Below, in pieces: positions 43,221-56,739 of a stretch of DNA of 64,000 nt. The translations under genes were made by a program, and so were the position numbers. The first letter of the stretch is position 1, and each line of letters begins with the position of its first letter. The DNA lies in assembly GCA_027625915.1 (NCBI GenBank), contig JANTQA010000012.1, positions 11,928,501-11,992,500 on the forward strand, in the 5' to 3' direction. Under the pieces are notes generated by a model that saw only the letters and a list, made by a program, of their open reading frames with translations, was not told the DNA's origin and ran no database searches. This stretch comes from Anaeramoeba flamelloides (taxonomy: Eukaryota; Metamonada; Anaeramoebidae).

Positions 43221-44593
43221 TAATTAATAATTAATTTTGAATTTTAATGATTCTTGTTAATTCTCAACAATTATCAAAATTCCAATTAGTTTATAGTTCT
43301 AATTTGGTATTTGGGGCAGAATTAATTAATTTTTTTTTTTTTTTTCTTGAATTCATTTTTGGTATGTTGAAATATTTAAAAAGTGGTTTATTAGTAATTT
43401 TCAAATGAAAAATGACAAAATCTCATTTAACTTTAACAATAAATTCAAGAAGAATTATCGATATATAACTTCTACAATTAAGAAATTAAGCAACTAGAAT
43501 AAAATTATTTTTTTTTTAAATTATTTCATATTCTGAAATGTTTTTAACCAATCTTGAGGAATTAAAGATAAAATAAAAAAATATTTTGAAAGAATACATA
43601 TAAAATTGATTTTCGAAAAAGAAGTGTACAGAAATTAATTTTTTTACATAATTATAATAAGATCCAAAAAATGATTATAGAGAGAAGAAAAAATATTTTT
43701 GATAAAAATCTCTTAATGCATAAATATAAATACAAGTTTTAATTTTTCATAAAATCTATTCAAAACTGAAAAAAAAAAAAAAATCATTTAATCAATTCTC
43801 AAAGAAATATATAATAATCAAAATGTTGATAATTATTTAGAATTAACAAAAATCATTAAAATTTAAAATTAATAATTAATCAAAATATAAAATAAATACT
43901 GTTTCAAAAATTTTTGAGAGCTCATCAAAAAAATTCATAAGAAAAATTTATTTAAATTTCACTATTTGGATTATGGATCGATCAAACTATTTAGATAACA
44001 TCAAATTTAATTAGAGTTTTTCTTTTTGAAAGATCTCAACTTCAACCAAATAATAATCATTCAAAAAATTTTTTGGTTGAATGTCAACTATTATTTCGAA
44101 AAAACCAAGTAAATAAAAAATGAAAAAATGATTTACATATTTTAAAAAAATCAAAATTATTCCCAAATTATTTCTAATTGTCTTAGTATTCTTCTTTTAA
44201 CAATTTTAACTGTTTTAAAAACTTTGAATTTTAGTTTATATATATATATATATAGTCTCTCCCAATTAGACTTGAAATTAACAATATTATATTCGGTTTC
44301 TAATTTTACAATGTATTTAAAAATATGAATAAAATTTGATTATTTTTTTTTTGAAAAAAGTTAAAGCAATTTCAAATAATGGTTAATTTCGATTTTTTGT
44401 AAAAAAAAAAATCTTAATCAAGATTTTTGATTTTAATGTTTATTATAATTGGGAAATACCTTATAAATTAATTTTATAAATTTTTTCAATCTTAAGGATG
44501 ACAATGTATTGTTTTTTTTTAAAAAAAAAAAAAAAAAAAAAAATAAAAAACAAAATAGTAATCGAAAAATTCTCTATATTTCTAATTAATTTT

Positions 44594-46021
44594 TTATTGG
44601 AATAAAGAACCAAACAAACCATCAGTCATTTCAGGCACATTAATTGGGATTCTGTTCATAAAATTAACTAATTTTTCATGGATGACAAATTTAATTCTTT
44701 TATCTTTTGAAAATTTTGATAATTGATAATTTCTTTTTCGAGTTTTATTATTTCGTAAATTTATTTTTGATTTGTTGTCTAATTGGTCTTCTGAATAGGA
44801 GTCAATGAACTCACGTAATAATTGTTGGTAAAAATCAGAATCATCAAAATATGAAGGTAAAATTTGAGATTCATCATTCTTTTCATTTTCATTTTCATTT
44901 TCAATATCATTATCATTAACATTTTTAGCGTTTTTTTTATTTTCTTTTTTTTGGTTTAATAAATCAGATTGCTTTTCCCAAAAGCCAAAAATTGGTTCCT
45001 TTGAACGTTTTGTTGAAGTGCGCTTTCTTAAGCGTTGTTTGTCATCTAGGATTCTATCGATTTGATAATTAATTGACTGATTAAAACTTTTAAATTTTTT
45101 AGATAAAATTTGACCGCCAATTATTTGGGTTTTTTTATTCCATTTCTCGATTGACTCGAGGATGTAATTTTCAATTTCAAGATCTAATTTATTGTATTGT
45201 TTCCAATTACCATTAAGAACTGAATCAAGGTTTTTAATTTTTGTGTCCTTCTCTTGATTCTTTTTTATTGCTTTTGAAATTTTGGAATAAATATCCTTGG
45301 AAATCTCGTTTTTTATTAATTTGTTTTCTCCAACTAATTTGACTTTAATTTGAAATAAGGTATTTATTGAATTAAAGATTTCTTGTTGGATTTGTTGAAT
45401 TTTTTTTTCAATTTGTGGATCTTTTTTTTTGAAAAAAGACATGCTTTCTTCGTCGACTGGGAGCCTGTTTATTTTTGTTAATAATTTTTGGAGGTGGATC
45501 CTTATTTCTAACCACTTACTCAATAGCTTCTCTTGGTGTAATACAGAGCGTGCCTTCTCATATTGCTTGATATTGTTTCTTTCCAAATCTTCAATTACTT
45601 GCTTTTCACTTCTTTCAAGTTCTTCTACCCAATCCGATTCAGATTCCTTTTCTTTTCGTTTTCCAATTTTGTTTGGTTTTTCTTGATCTTGTCGTTCTTC
45701 AAATTCGATGTCTGGTTCTAAATTGTTTTCACTTTCACTTTCACTTTCACTGTCGCTCTCTGAACTATGAAGAACAACTGAGCGGGAAGTTACTTTACCT
45801 TCATAATCATCTACTTCAAGAAGTGGGTTTGGTCCTGATAAAGACTTGCCAGGCTGGCGTGTTGGGATGGTATAATTTTCCTCTTCTTCAGAACTGCTTG
45901 TTGATCCTTCTTTTTCGCCTAATTCATCAGAACTACTAAAATTGTTTGGTGTTGGATCAAGTAATTTTGACAATTCTTGAGCTACACTTTTTTTTTTCTT
46001 TTTTGATTTTGTTTGAGACAT
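44594..46021 (-). CDS. AATF/Bfr2-family ribosome-biogenesis protein (TRAUB domain)
   Basis: Intronless, 475 residues, starting at ATG 46021 (MSQTKSKKKKK); upstream TTG in the same frame was not used. N terminus is Lys-rich, then Ser/Glu-rich acidic (runs of SE near residue 95), as in AATF/Che-1 and yeast Bfr2. A central region at about 140-340 corresponds to the AATF leucine-zipper-like segment. The C-terminal TRAUB region at about 385-475 has DSDFYQQLLREFIDS, a basic stretch, then FVIHEKLVNFMNRIP and the terminal GLFGSLF motif that marks the family. Bfr2/AATF acts in the small-subunit processome during 18S rRNA maturation in the nucleolus. About 475 residues is close to the family norm (500-560). 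Single-copy housekeeping gene, convergent with the RhoGEF gene. Confidence 0.9.
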   Translation of the reverse strand: MSQTKSKKKKKSVAQELSKLLDPTPNNFSSSDELGEKEGSTSSSEEEENYTIPTRQPGKSLSGPNPLLEVDDYEGKVTSRSVVLHSSESDSESESESENNLEPDIEFEERQDQEKPNKIGKRKEKESESDWVEELERSEKQVIEDLERNNIKQYEKARSVLHQEKLLSKWLEIRIHLQKLLTKINRLPVDEESMSFFKKKDPQIEKKIQQIQQEIFNSINTLFQIKVKLVGENKLIKNEISKDIYSKISKAIKKNQEKDTKIKNLDSVLNGNWKQYNKLDLEIENYILESIEKWNKKTQIIGGQILSKKFKSFNQSINYQIDRILDDKQRLRKRTSTKRSKEPIFGFWEKQSDLLNQKKENKKNAKNVNDNDIENENENEKNDESQILPSYFDDSDFYQQLLREFIDSYSEDQLDNKSKINLRNNKTRKRNYQLSKFSKDKRIKFVIHEKLVNFMNRIPINVPEMTDGLFGSLFQ

Positions 46022-47149
46022 TTTTTTTTTTTTTTTTGAAATCAAAAATACAATTTGTTAAAAAATGAAAAAATAAAATCCAAAGAATTAGCTGTGGTTT
46101 GTGAGGTATAACAGATAAGATTTGTCTGAATAATTTCTAAACAGTTATTTAAGTTTCTTTGTTAGTATGTCCTTTAAACCTCGTTTAATTTTGATTGATC
46201 CAAATGATTTCACAAAAAGTAACATATTTTTCTCAGAATAAAAATATTACGTAATTTTCTTTATGTTATTCTATAATCAAAATCAAAATGAAATGATGCT
46301 TAACTTACGTAAAAACTCTTCTCAATAATTTAAGTTGATGATTAATTCTTTTTTTTTCTCAATGAAGAATTTTTAAGGTGGTTCTGTATTATGGTGATTT
46401 GAAATTCATTACCAGTGGAACAAAATTATGTTTTAATACTTAACAATTACAATGATTCTCGGGTTAATAAATGAAATTTTTAATTTCAAGTTAAAAATCT
46501 TTTTTCATCAAATTATCTAAAAAAAGACAAAAAATCTTTCACTAAATTTATTTGATAAAGATATTCTTGATATTTAAATAAGTTCTTGTATACTGAAATT
46601 GTAAGATACTCTAACCCAAATAACCCTACAAAGATAAGTTAAAAAGCGTTTAAAAATAAAAATAGTCATGTTCTTTTTTTTTTTTGAAGACTTTTAGGTC
46701 AATAGATCAATGAATCCAACAATAAACAATAGGTAAATATGGAAAATATTTCTTAAAGTTCTATTTATTAAAAAATAAATCCTAATTATTCAGGATTAAT
46801 TAAATATAAAAATTTAATTCTAATAATAGAGTCAATTTCTGAGGATATTTTTATCAAAAACAAAAATACAAAATTTTAAAATAACAAAAATTTTTTACAA
46901 ATTTAATTCATAATTTAAAATATTACTTGAAATTATCAAGGAGTTCATCTTCAAAATTGATTTTAACTGGTGTAGACTATTGGGTAGTAATTTATACAAT
47001 GTTTTGGAACAATAAGAAAAATAGTATCGATTTTATTTTGAAATATAGATTTTAGGGTTAGGTCACTGTTAAATTTATTTTTTCAATTTGAATAAAAAAG
47101 AAAGTGGAAATTGGGGAGAAAAAATATCTGACAATTATTATTTTTCAAA
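46022..47149. other. Intergenic upstream of the AATF gene
   Basis: Holds the AATF promoter region next to a poly-T run at 46021-46037. No other gene or repeat is clear. Confidence 0.5.
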
Positions 47150-48320
47150 TTTGGTAAAATTTCAAAATTGGTTTAATTCTCAATTTTTTCAAAAATCATC
47201 AATTCCATTGAAATATATTATCTGTGGTTATTTAAAAGCCCCCTTTAGGATAGGTTGAGATATGTTAGGATATGTTCGAATATGTTCGAGTAGCTTGGGG
47301 TGACTTGGAAAGTATTTTAATTATTTTTTTTTTTCAAAATTCAGGAAAAAATTCTCTTAGAAAACAATCAAACTTTTTTAACTTGTTTTAAGGGTCTATT
47401 CATTTACCGTGAATACGCAGCATACTCAAGGGGTTACCCAGGTCAAAAAGGGAATTGTGAAATAACCCTTCTTTTGGTTGACAAAATTTAAATAACAAAA
47501 AAAAAATTCGATTAGATCTCTTTGGTAAAAAATTCAATCAAAAAAAAAAAAAAAAAAATTAACTGTCTCTCAGTTACAAAAAATTCAACTAATAAAAATA
47601 AGTTAATTGGATCGCTTTGACAAAAAATTCAAAAGAAGAAAAATAAGTTTAAAAGAGTTCTCAATCTCAAAATATCAAAATTTAAAAAAAAAAAATTCAT
47701 CTTTTCTCATTTTCTATTTCCAAATGGTTAAATTTCTTTAATTTAAAACAAATTGCTTTCTTGTATTTCGCAATCAATTTTATTCGATTTAGTCTGATTT
47801 GTGGTTATTTTGTAACCCTCTAAATTTGACCAAGTAAGGATTTGGAAATATTCTTTCAATAAAAATAACTCATGTAAAAAAAGAAAAATAAAGAAGAAAA
47901 AAATCACCGAGATCTTAAAAAGCGCCCAAGAGCGGCACTTCAAAATTGACATCGTTATTTTCGAAATTGTATATGCTAACCTTTCGAATTGGAAATTGAG
48001 TATCGCTCTTTGGCACTTTTTTCTAAAAATGTCCTCATCTTTACTTGTTGATTTTTGGAGATCGATCATACATCATAGGTTGGTTGATTTTTGATTGGTG
48101 TTAATCCACATAAAAATTACTATAAAATTTTTTTCCATTTCAGAATAAAAAATTTCACCATAATGACTTGACACTTAAGGGATAAAATTTTTCCACTTAA
48201 CTTTGGTTTTTATAATTTGGTTTTAGAAAAAAAAAACAAAATATTTAGTATTGATGATTTCAATATTTCTGGATTTTCTACATTTAGGTAACAAAATACT
48301 ACTAATTAAAAAATAATATT
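47150..48320 (-). repeat. Dispersed repeat C (copy 2), interrupted by repeat B
   Basis: Reverse-strand relative of 23130-23660: TCAATTCCATTGAAATATATT at 47210, AGGATAGGTTGAGATATG at 47250, then, after a gap of about 760 bp, ATTTTTCCACTTAAC at 48188 and TTAGTATTGATGATTTCAAT at 48245. The gap includes repeat B at 47730-48060, indicating insertion of B (and more) into C. Confidence 0.6.
47730..48060 (+). repeat. Dispersed repeat B (copy 2)
   Basis: Relative of 36980-37330. It includes a GC-richer patch AAGCGCCCAAGAGCGGCACT at 47919. A minus-strand frame of 108 codons covers it, but the frame is not conserved in the other copy and resembles no family I know. Confidence 0.6.
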
Positions 48321-49791
48321 TTTTTTTCCCCTCACTATCCTTAAAAACCCTTACAAACTTTGATACCAATTAAAATACTCAAGAAACTCTTCAAAAATAC
48401 AAAAAAAAAAAATGACCAAAGTGGAAATTTAATTATATACCCTTTTTTTTACCAATAGACACAACTCTTATGATCAAAAATGAAATTTAAATATATACCC
48501 TATAATATCCCTTAATTGTGATTTTCGAGTCTTTAACCAAAATAATTTTTAGTCGAAAAAAAAAAACTAATGTTGTTTAAAAGAACTCTGATATGTTTAG
48601 TGTACCCATGTTTTAAATTAAAATGGCTATTTATTTATTTTTTTAGGTTTATTATGAATTAACCTATTAAGGAAACAAATAATAACTAAATATAACATTA
48701 CTTTCTTAAAGTTCTATTAGAAAGTAAAAAAAAAATACTAAAAACAACGGAGTAAAAGCAAAATTTTTCTCAAACAAAATAAGGTTAAAGTAACAATGTA
48801 AAATATTTAATTCATCAAAAAAAAATACAAATTTCAGAAAAAATATAATAATTGTGAATTATTACAAACCAATCCTTTGTTTCCTACAAACTTGGTGAAA
48901 AAATGTCCAATTTTCTTTCTCCATTGACAATAACAACAACAATTCTTATAATATTGAATATCTTTAAACTTTCTTCAAAATAGATTCTTAACTTCCAGAT
49001 TATCCTTGTAAAGAAAAGATTCAATATAAACTCTTTTTTCAAAAATGGTTAATCAACCAAACAATAAATTATCAAAAATAATCTCAAGTATTTAAGAACA
49101 ACTGATTATTAAATCTGATTTATAATTCCATATAAAATTATTCTAACTATATAAAAACCTGATATTTTAAAAATTATAAAAAATAAAATCAAAAACTAAA
49201 AACAAGTGATAACGATTTTTGAATGGGTATTACGGATTTTTTATTACTAAATTTTTAATAAAAAAATGTAAAAAAGAAGATTTTTTAGAATAATTCAAAT
49301 TTCATTTAAAGACCTTTTTTTGCCTCACCCTTTTTAGTGATTAGTTGTCTTTTCGAAGATCTTTTTTTTTCAACTTTGATCTTTCACAAAAAAAAAAGTA
49401 TCAAAAAAAGAAAAAAAAAAAAAATAATGAAAGAAATCGAAAAAAAATGAAAAACAAAAAGAAAAAGAAAAATTTGAAAAAGCAAAACTAAAATTTGAAA
49501 AATTAAAAAAATTGATTTTGATCCAAAAATTTGAAAATATTTTTTTGGTAAGAAAATGAAATAATCAATATAAAAAACAATTTCCATTAACATTATAAAG
49601 TGAGCCAACATCATTGAAAAATAATTTGGTTTATATATAAATGATAGTTTAGAAAAAATGCATTTGCACTCAAGGAAATTCTTATAGTGAGTAAAATGAA
49701 AGTTGAATAAAAATATAAATTAAAATGTAATTAATAATTTATTGTTGATAAGACTAAAACAAATAAAGATTAAAAAAAAAAAAATAAAAAA
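48321..49791. other. 3' flank of the multi-PH RasGAP gene, nothing else supported
   Basis: AT-rich filler. A minus-strand frame at 49384-49614 is Phe/Leu/Ile-rich, mirroring Lys/Glu-like A-rich DNA, and is not credible. No RNA gene seen. Confidence 0.5.
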
Positions 49792-51716
49792 TTAAAAATT
49801 ATTATGAATGATAACTTTCTGATATAATTCCAATAATTGTGTTTCGTTTTCCATTTGTGTCAAAAAATTATTTTTAAAAACTTTGGAATTGATTGAAAAG
49901 TAAATTTTTTTGATGGCATTTTCTTTATCGACATTTTCAAAATACAATTTTTTAAAAGGATTTTCAAAAATGATTGAATTAAAATCTAAATCAGAATTTT
50001 TAAACTTTTGTATTTCTTTTTTTTTGTCATTTAATAAATATCCAAAAAACAGATTTTCCTTTTCGTTTTCATATAGCACAACTAATTTTTTCTCTTTCTT
50101 GTCTAACAAATTAATAAAATAAACAGGCTTGGCTAATAAATCCAAAAAGTTTTTCAACTTTTGCGAAAAATGTGCATCAATATCCTTTGCAAAATCCCAA
50201 TTTATGTCTTTAAAAGTGCTATTGTTAGCAATTGTTTGGATCACCTTTGAAATTAAAATTAAGGCCCTCCTGGAGTTGGTCGAAATATTGACAAATTTAG
50301 GGTTGATTGATTCTGGGACGACGATTACTGGCGTTAGGAATCTTAAGAAGAAAAACCCTGCTATGACCAAATATTTGGAATTGGGAAACTTTTTATTTGT
50401 TATTCTCGCTAATTGGTTGATTATATTCCTGATGGGGAGAGGGATTTGCAATATGGAATTTAAGATTTGATTGAAAATTTTATGAACATAATGGGTTAAT
50501 ATTTTTTGATTTTCAATCAAGTTTTCATTTTCCTTTAATCTCGATTTCATGATTTCAAAGGATTTGTCGCAATTCAATATTTCCTCAATAATGTTATTTA
50601 ACATTTGGCTTAAATAATCGAGCCCATTCTTTCTAAAATACCAAGATATGGATTTCGATTCAATGGAATCTGTCCTGAATAAAGTATTTTCATTTTTAAT
50701 TCTTTCACATTGCCACTCAATATTTTTTAATAAAAATAACTGCAATTTATTTCGAGTGATAAAGAGATCAATTAATGATTTAGATATTGCATCATAATCC
50801 GAAGATGGCAGGTTTTGAATTAAAAATTTAATAAATTTATAGTCATGATTGAAAATTAATTCCTCAATGCCCTCGAGGATTTCAAAACTTAATAAAAAGT
50901 CTTTTTTTTTATTTACAATATTTTGGTTTTGGCTTTTATGATTTGGACTTATTTCTGCCTTTGACGGTGCAATTCTGAAAAAGCATTTATTATTAACCCA
51001 GATCTGCTTGCCGTTTTTTTCTAATAATGTTTTTGATGCAATTACTTGCTCCGTGGGGACAATTTTCACCCATTCGTTTTTTTTTAAAGTAATTAATTCT
51101 TCTTGAATGTTTAAATCAATTGTCATAAATGCCATTGGCCAGAAATTTGTTGGATCTTGGATTCTAAACCGAAGTAATTTTGATAAAATTCTGCCTCTCC
51201 ATTCTTCTAAATTGTTAATAAATAATTTAATTTCATTAATTTCCTTTTTTATTGATGAATTATTAGTTCTACTGCCACTTGTGTTATTGCTATTATTACT
51301 CATGCCATTATTATTATCATCATTATCATTAGAATATATATTATTCATCGATAATAATGTTTTAATTCGAGAGTTATAATTATTTATTTCCTTTTCAATC
51401 CACTGTCTAATTTGTTCAAAGGATTTTTGTCTTTCAAATAAGGTATAATTAATTATTTCTTTCACTGGGCTTTGAATCTCTTTAAAATGTAATAAAATGT
51501 TAAAGCTTTCAAACCACTTGGTTTCTTTTAATTTCTCGTTACAAATAAATTTTAAAATTTTATTTTCTAAATTTATTATAATAATTTGCGATTCAATATT
51601 AATATTATTAGTATTATTATCATTTTCATTCTTTTCATTATTATTATTCCCATTATTTGTATTATTATTATTATTATTAATAATAATATTATTATTATTA
51701 CCATTATTATTATTAC

Positions 51717-51766
<50 letters not shown>

Positions 51767-54700
51767 TCGTTACTATTAATTTTAGTGATATTATTATTAG
51801 ATTTTTGATCTTTATCATTATCAGTTACTTCCTCTTCTTGATTAATCAATTGTATTGATTTTATTTTTGAAATATTGATCATTTTTTTAGGTTCTGTATC
51901 ATTTGTATTTAAAAATAATTTTAATTCAAAGCCATCTAAAATGATCCACCATTTTTGCCATTTTGAGCTTACTAATCCAGTTTTATAATACATCAAATAT
52001 CCAGAATTGAATACCGGTATTTGATTTTGATTTTTATTTGAAATATTTTTACCAAATTTGAAGAAGGTTTCACTTTTACCAATTTTATTAAAATCAAACT
52101 CAATCTTTTCATTAAATTCTTCTTTATTGAATAAATGTAGATTATTTGTACATATCAATCCTTCAATTTTTTCTTGTTCCTTTTCAATTTCCATTTCCAT
52201 TCTCATTCCCAAGCCTGATTCTTTCTTTAATTCCTTTTCATTACTATTATTGTAAATTAATTTTTCACAATAATAGTAATTCTGATTAGATAAGGTTTCC
52301 TTATTATTTAAATTATTAATACCAACCCAATCGTTTTGATTATAATTTAATAATTTTTTATTATTAATTTCCTTAATTTGATTAAATTCGTGATTATCGG
52401 TATGGATAAAGGCCAAGTTATTGTAGGATTTTATTTCCGTTTGGTATTGTATTTGGGCAATTTTCAATAAGACTCTGTGTCGCCATAAATATAAAACTGT
52501 TAGTTGCTGAGTTGCCAAGAAAATTGTGTTTTGTAAATTGGATTCCCTGTGTGTTGTGTCAAAAGAATTCGTCAGTTGCAATAACTTTTCATGAGTTTCC
52601 TTTTCCTTTTCCAATTCGATGATTTCGTTCCGAATCCAGTTATAAATGGCCTTTATTCTGATTATTCTCATTGATAATTTCTCGTTTCTTTTGATGGGAT
52701 TTAAAAAATAAATAAAATTGATGATTGCACTGATGTTAGTTGTCCAGGGAAACAATTCGTTGGGCGTTTCAGTATAAAATTTGATTTCCTTATTCGATTG
52801 GAAAATAATTATGAAGCAAGATTCTGTATTTGAGATCGTTTTTTTTATTCTTAAAATTGTTCTTAAATCGAAAACTTGAATGATTCCTTTACTTGTTGAA
52901 TTTTCTTTAATCATCAAAATCCAGCCTTTCAAAATGCCCCATCTTTCAATTAATTTTAATTTATTTGAATTTGAATGTTGAGATTGGAAAATCTTATTAC
53001 TGTAATTTATTGGGAAATTTAATAATGAATTTGGTTTGTAAATAAATCTGTCCAAAATATTCCGTGTCAAAATAATTCTTTCATTTTTTGGTAAATTATT
53101 TAAAATAAAGGATTTATAAAATATCAAATCTTCGTCTTCATCCTTGATTTCACCTTCATATGAACGATTTAAATTGGAATCATTTCCATGTCCATTATAT
53201 TCATTATTTCCTTTGCTATTATTATTATTATTATTATTATTCTTATCATTATTATCATTAGATTTATTATTATCATTAGCATATTTATTAGTTTCAATAT
53301 TGTGATTTATTTTATTACTTTTATTTATTTTTATAAACAATTTTTGGAATTCAAAATTCATGTCAATATTCTGTGGGGTGATCATTTCTATTTTATTTAA
53401 TGGCACTGCTACTGTTTCTTGATTATTCTTCAATGTTATTTGGCAATGCTCGTTATCGATTAATTTGTCAAATAAATAAAATTCCCATTTCTCACCTTCT
53501 TTGTTATTCATTAATTTTGCCTGTTCGCTATTATTTTGACTTTCGTTTAAAATAGTATTTATTAAATTATTATTACAATAAATTCGTTTTTTGGAATCAT
53601 ACATTTTGGAACAAAAGTTTTTATATTCATTCTCGTCACCAATATTATTTAAATCAATGTCCTCAAGCATCTTAAATCTACAGTATCTGGATATTAAAAA
53701 TTTTTTCCAATTTTCTAAAGAGTGGATAGTGTCTTGGGTGACTAACAATTTTTTTTCGATTTGGTTGGTGATTTCTTTGACTTGTCTGTCGAAACTTTGT
53801 TGAAATTGTAAGGAAAAGATTTCTTCATTGATCCAATCTAAAATTTTTAATACTCTATCTTCAAAATAATTAAAAAAATAATTTTCATAAGGCGAAATTA
53901 TTTTTTGGAAGGTTTTCAGAATTTTTAACGAATTGATCCATTTAAAACAAATTTCGGAAGTATTGACAACAAAACGATATTCTTGATTTTTTAAATATAT
54001 CAAAAAGCAATCCTGATATTTGCCGACCATCTCGGGAGACTTTTCAATCGAAATAATTTTTTTAATATCGATAATTTCCTGACAATTATTTTTTTTTAAA
54101 ATTAATAAATGCCAATCGCAAATAGCTAAAGTTTTCTTTCTCCACTTTTCTTTCCCTATTTTATTTTCCATCAAAATCTGACTACTAAAATAAATTGGCA
54201 AGTTATATTTATTTTCATTATCATCACCATCACCATCACCATCTTCATCACCATCTCCATCGGTGTTATTATTAAAAACATTATTATAGCTATTTTTTTC
54301 TTCATTTGCATTTAACTTTTTTTTTTTATCTTGGTAATTTCGCAATCTTTTTAAATAATAATCTTTAGATTTATATTCAATATTGACTTGGACTTCACTT
54401 TCGTTATTCAAATTAAATTGGTTTCTAAAATGTTGCTTCTTTTGTTTTGTTATAAAGGATTCAATTTCAAAATCGAATTCATCCTTTGATCGCTCTTTTT
54501 TTTCCGCCCTAATGGGGGTAACAATATCTACATAATCGGAATTGATGTTACCAACCTGGTTGTCCTTCTCTGCTTTCAAAATACCGCCAACTGGCTTTTG
54601 AATTAAAATCAGCCATTCGCTTTTCTTTAAATGCAACTCATTTTTTTGAGGATCGCCAATATAATCCTTTCGGCAATATACTCTGATTCTATTGTCATTA

Positions 54701-56534
54701 TCATCTTTAATATTAAATCTTGCAGTGCGACTTAGGATTTTTTTCTTCCAAGTATTTAATAATGCTATTTGTGATTTCAATTCCTTTAATATATTTTTTT
54801 TATTTTCCTTTTTGTTGTTAAATTTATTTTTATTCTTATTCTTATTCTTATTCTTATTTGTATTCGTATTTCCATTGCTATTATCATTTGATAATTGATT
54901 AATTTCATTTTTTAATTCATTCGATTGATTTCTAATCCAATCAATTAACATTTCAAATTTTTTATTTCGCTTTTCAAAATTTTGGTTGATTTTCCCTGCT
55001 TGGGATAATTCTTGAAATAATTTGCAGATACCAAATATTTGAAACCACTCAAGTACTTCATTATGTGAATCAACTCGCAAGGTTTCTGTCAATGCCCCCC
55101 TAATTCTCAATTTGAATTGGCATTTATTACTTTTAGAATTGGAATCTAAATAATAACTAATCACTCTCCTAAAGTCGATCGCTTCGCTCGGCTGTATAGA
55201 TTTTTCATTATCATAGAACCCAAAAAACCAAGATTTGATCCTTAACTGCTTCTTGACAAACCGCCCATTGACTAAGATTTTAATAAAGCCCTTTTTAAAA
55301 ATTGGAAACGATTTCCCAGATTTGCTTTCTATTTCAACTAATTGATATAAGTCAATAATTGAATGTTTTGATTGCTTGCTTTGATTCATCTTTTCCCATT
55401 GATTATTAGGATTATTTCTTTTATAATTTTTATTCGTTGATGACTTTGTTGTTGGTATATTTTGTTGAATAAATGGATTTTTAGATTTAATATTATTTTC
55501 ATTCATATTTAAATTAACTTGATTTTCAAATTCTAATTCATTTTCTGATCCGTTATTATTATTAGTATTATTATTATTATTTGCATTTTCATCCTCATCT
55601 TCGTTTCCAAGTTCCTTTTTTGGTATGAAAAATATATCATCAACTTTTTTTAAATCAATAATTTCGATCTTGGATCTTGGCGCTAGCCCTATTTCATTAC
55701 CTGTTTCAGCTTGTAAAAATAATTCGTCAACTTCATTTCGCAAAATAAACCATTGCTTTTTCTTAAATTTTAATTCTTCATTAGTCAACGTTTGCTTATG
55801 TGATTCAATGGCATACCCCACTTCTTTATCTTCCAAATTTGGGAAATTTAATCTAGCTAGAATTTCTAATAATAAGATCCGAGATCTGATTAAATTATTA
55901 TATTTTTTCTTATAGAAATAAAATTTTTGAATTAAATGTAAATATGGATTATAAGTGAAATTTTTTTTTAGATTTTCTTTGTTTCTTTTTTTATTTCTTT
56001 TCTTTTGGCTTTTAATTTCTTTAATTTGGAATTCCTTATTTTCCTTTTCAAATTGAAGTTTTTCTCTTTCTAAAGTTTCATAAATTTGTTTAATTTTTTC
56101 TTTTTCTTTGACAATGTAATTCAAAATTGAATCTATTTTTATTCGATGTTCTTCAATGTTGTCAACTTTAATTAAATTTGTAAATCCATCGCAATTAATT
56201 GTAATTTGTAATAATTCATTCCATTTTTTATATTCTTTTTCATTTTGAGTGCAAAATATTTCGCTTTTTAATATACCACTTAATTCAAATGAATTTTCCC
56301 TATTTGCTTTAATATTGGCATTCGTAATACTATTGAAATCAGTAATCTTTAAAATGGATTTCTGAATAATTGAATCTTCATTTAAGTAAATAAATAATTC
56401 TTCATTAATTAATTTACAAAAATATTTTTTCCATTTGTTTTTTTTTCCTTCAATTGGCCTAATAAGTAATCCATCATGGACTATTTCTAATTCTTCAATT
56501 AAATTTGGTTTAAATTTTTTTGTTAGCCATTCGT
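49792..56534 (-). CDS. Multi-PH/SH3-like protein with RasGAP domain, 3' exon
   Basis: Open over about 2,246 residues to TAA; no ATG begins the frame, and it opens after TTATACTTAG, a good acceptor, at 56535. It carries five copies of a module made of a PH domain, a helical linker with a W-K/R-x-x-(I/L)L...RF motif, and an SH3-like fold. PH cores lie near 56465-56210, 55300-54990, 54190-53900, 52960-52700 and 52000-51480, the last split by an Asn-rich insert. A full RasGAP domain follows at about 50880-50080, with arginine finger in NTLFRTDS (codon 50674-50676) and FFFLRFLTPVIVVP. Both catalytic arginines are present, so Ras GTPase-activating function is expected, recruited to membranes through the PH array. 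The exon joins in phase to 58759-59808, which adds another PH-helix-SH3 module. Confidence 0.88.
54785..54895. repeat. Asn/Lys-rich microsatellite in the RasGAP gene
   Basis: TTATTC hexamer run on the plus strand near 54829-54858 encodes an alternating Asn-Lys tract between the helical linker strands of one module. Similar ATT arrays lie at 51600-51770 and 53215-53280. They are probably slippage expansions. Confidence 0.8.
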
Positions 56535-56739
56535 CTAAGTATAATTTTTTTTTTTTTTTTTTTTTGTTTTTATGTATTTAGTATATAAATTTTATTTGTA
56601 TTAAATTATATTAAGAATTTGGAAATGGGAAAACTTTAATGGTTTTCATCAATTATTACATTTTAATATCTCGCACTGGAATGTTAGGCTACATATATAC
56701 ATAGTAATATGTATGAAAGAAAAAAAAATATTAATTATG

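Larger units (their letters stand above)
41971..44593. other. Intergenic between RhoGEF and AATF genes (convergent)
   Basis: The two flanking genes end towards each other here. Contents: a possible short frame at 42391-42531, a repeat at 42890-43220 related to 28430-28625, an AT run at 44238-44253 and a poly-A run at about 44521-44542. The rest is AT-rich filler. Confidence 0.55.

Noticed and set aside
47743-48069. 108-codon minus-strand frame as a gene
   Set aside because: It lies in dispersed repeat B, is not open in the other copy at 36980-37330, and has no recognisable domain.
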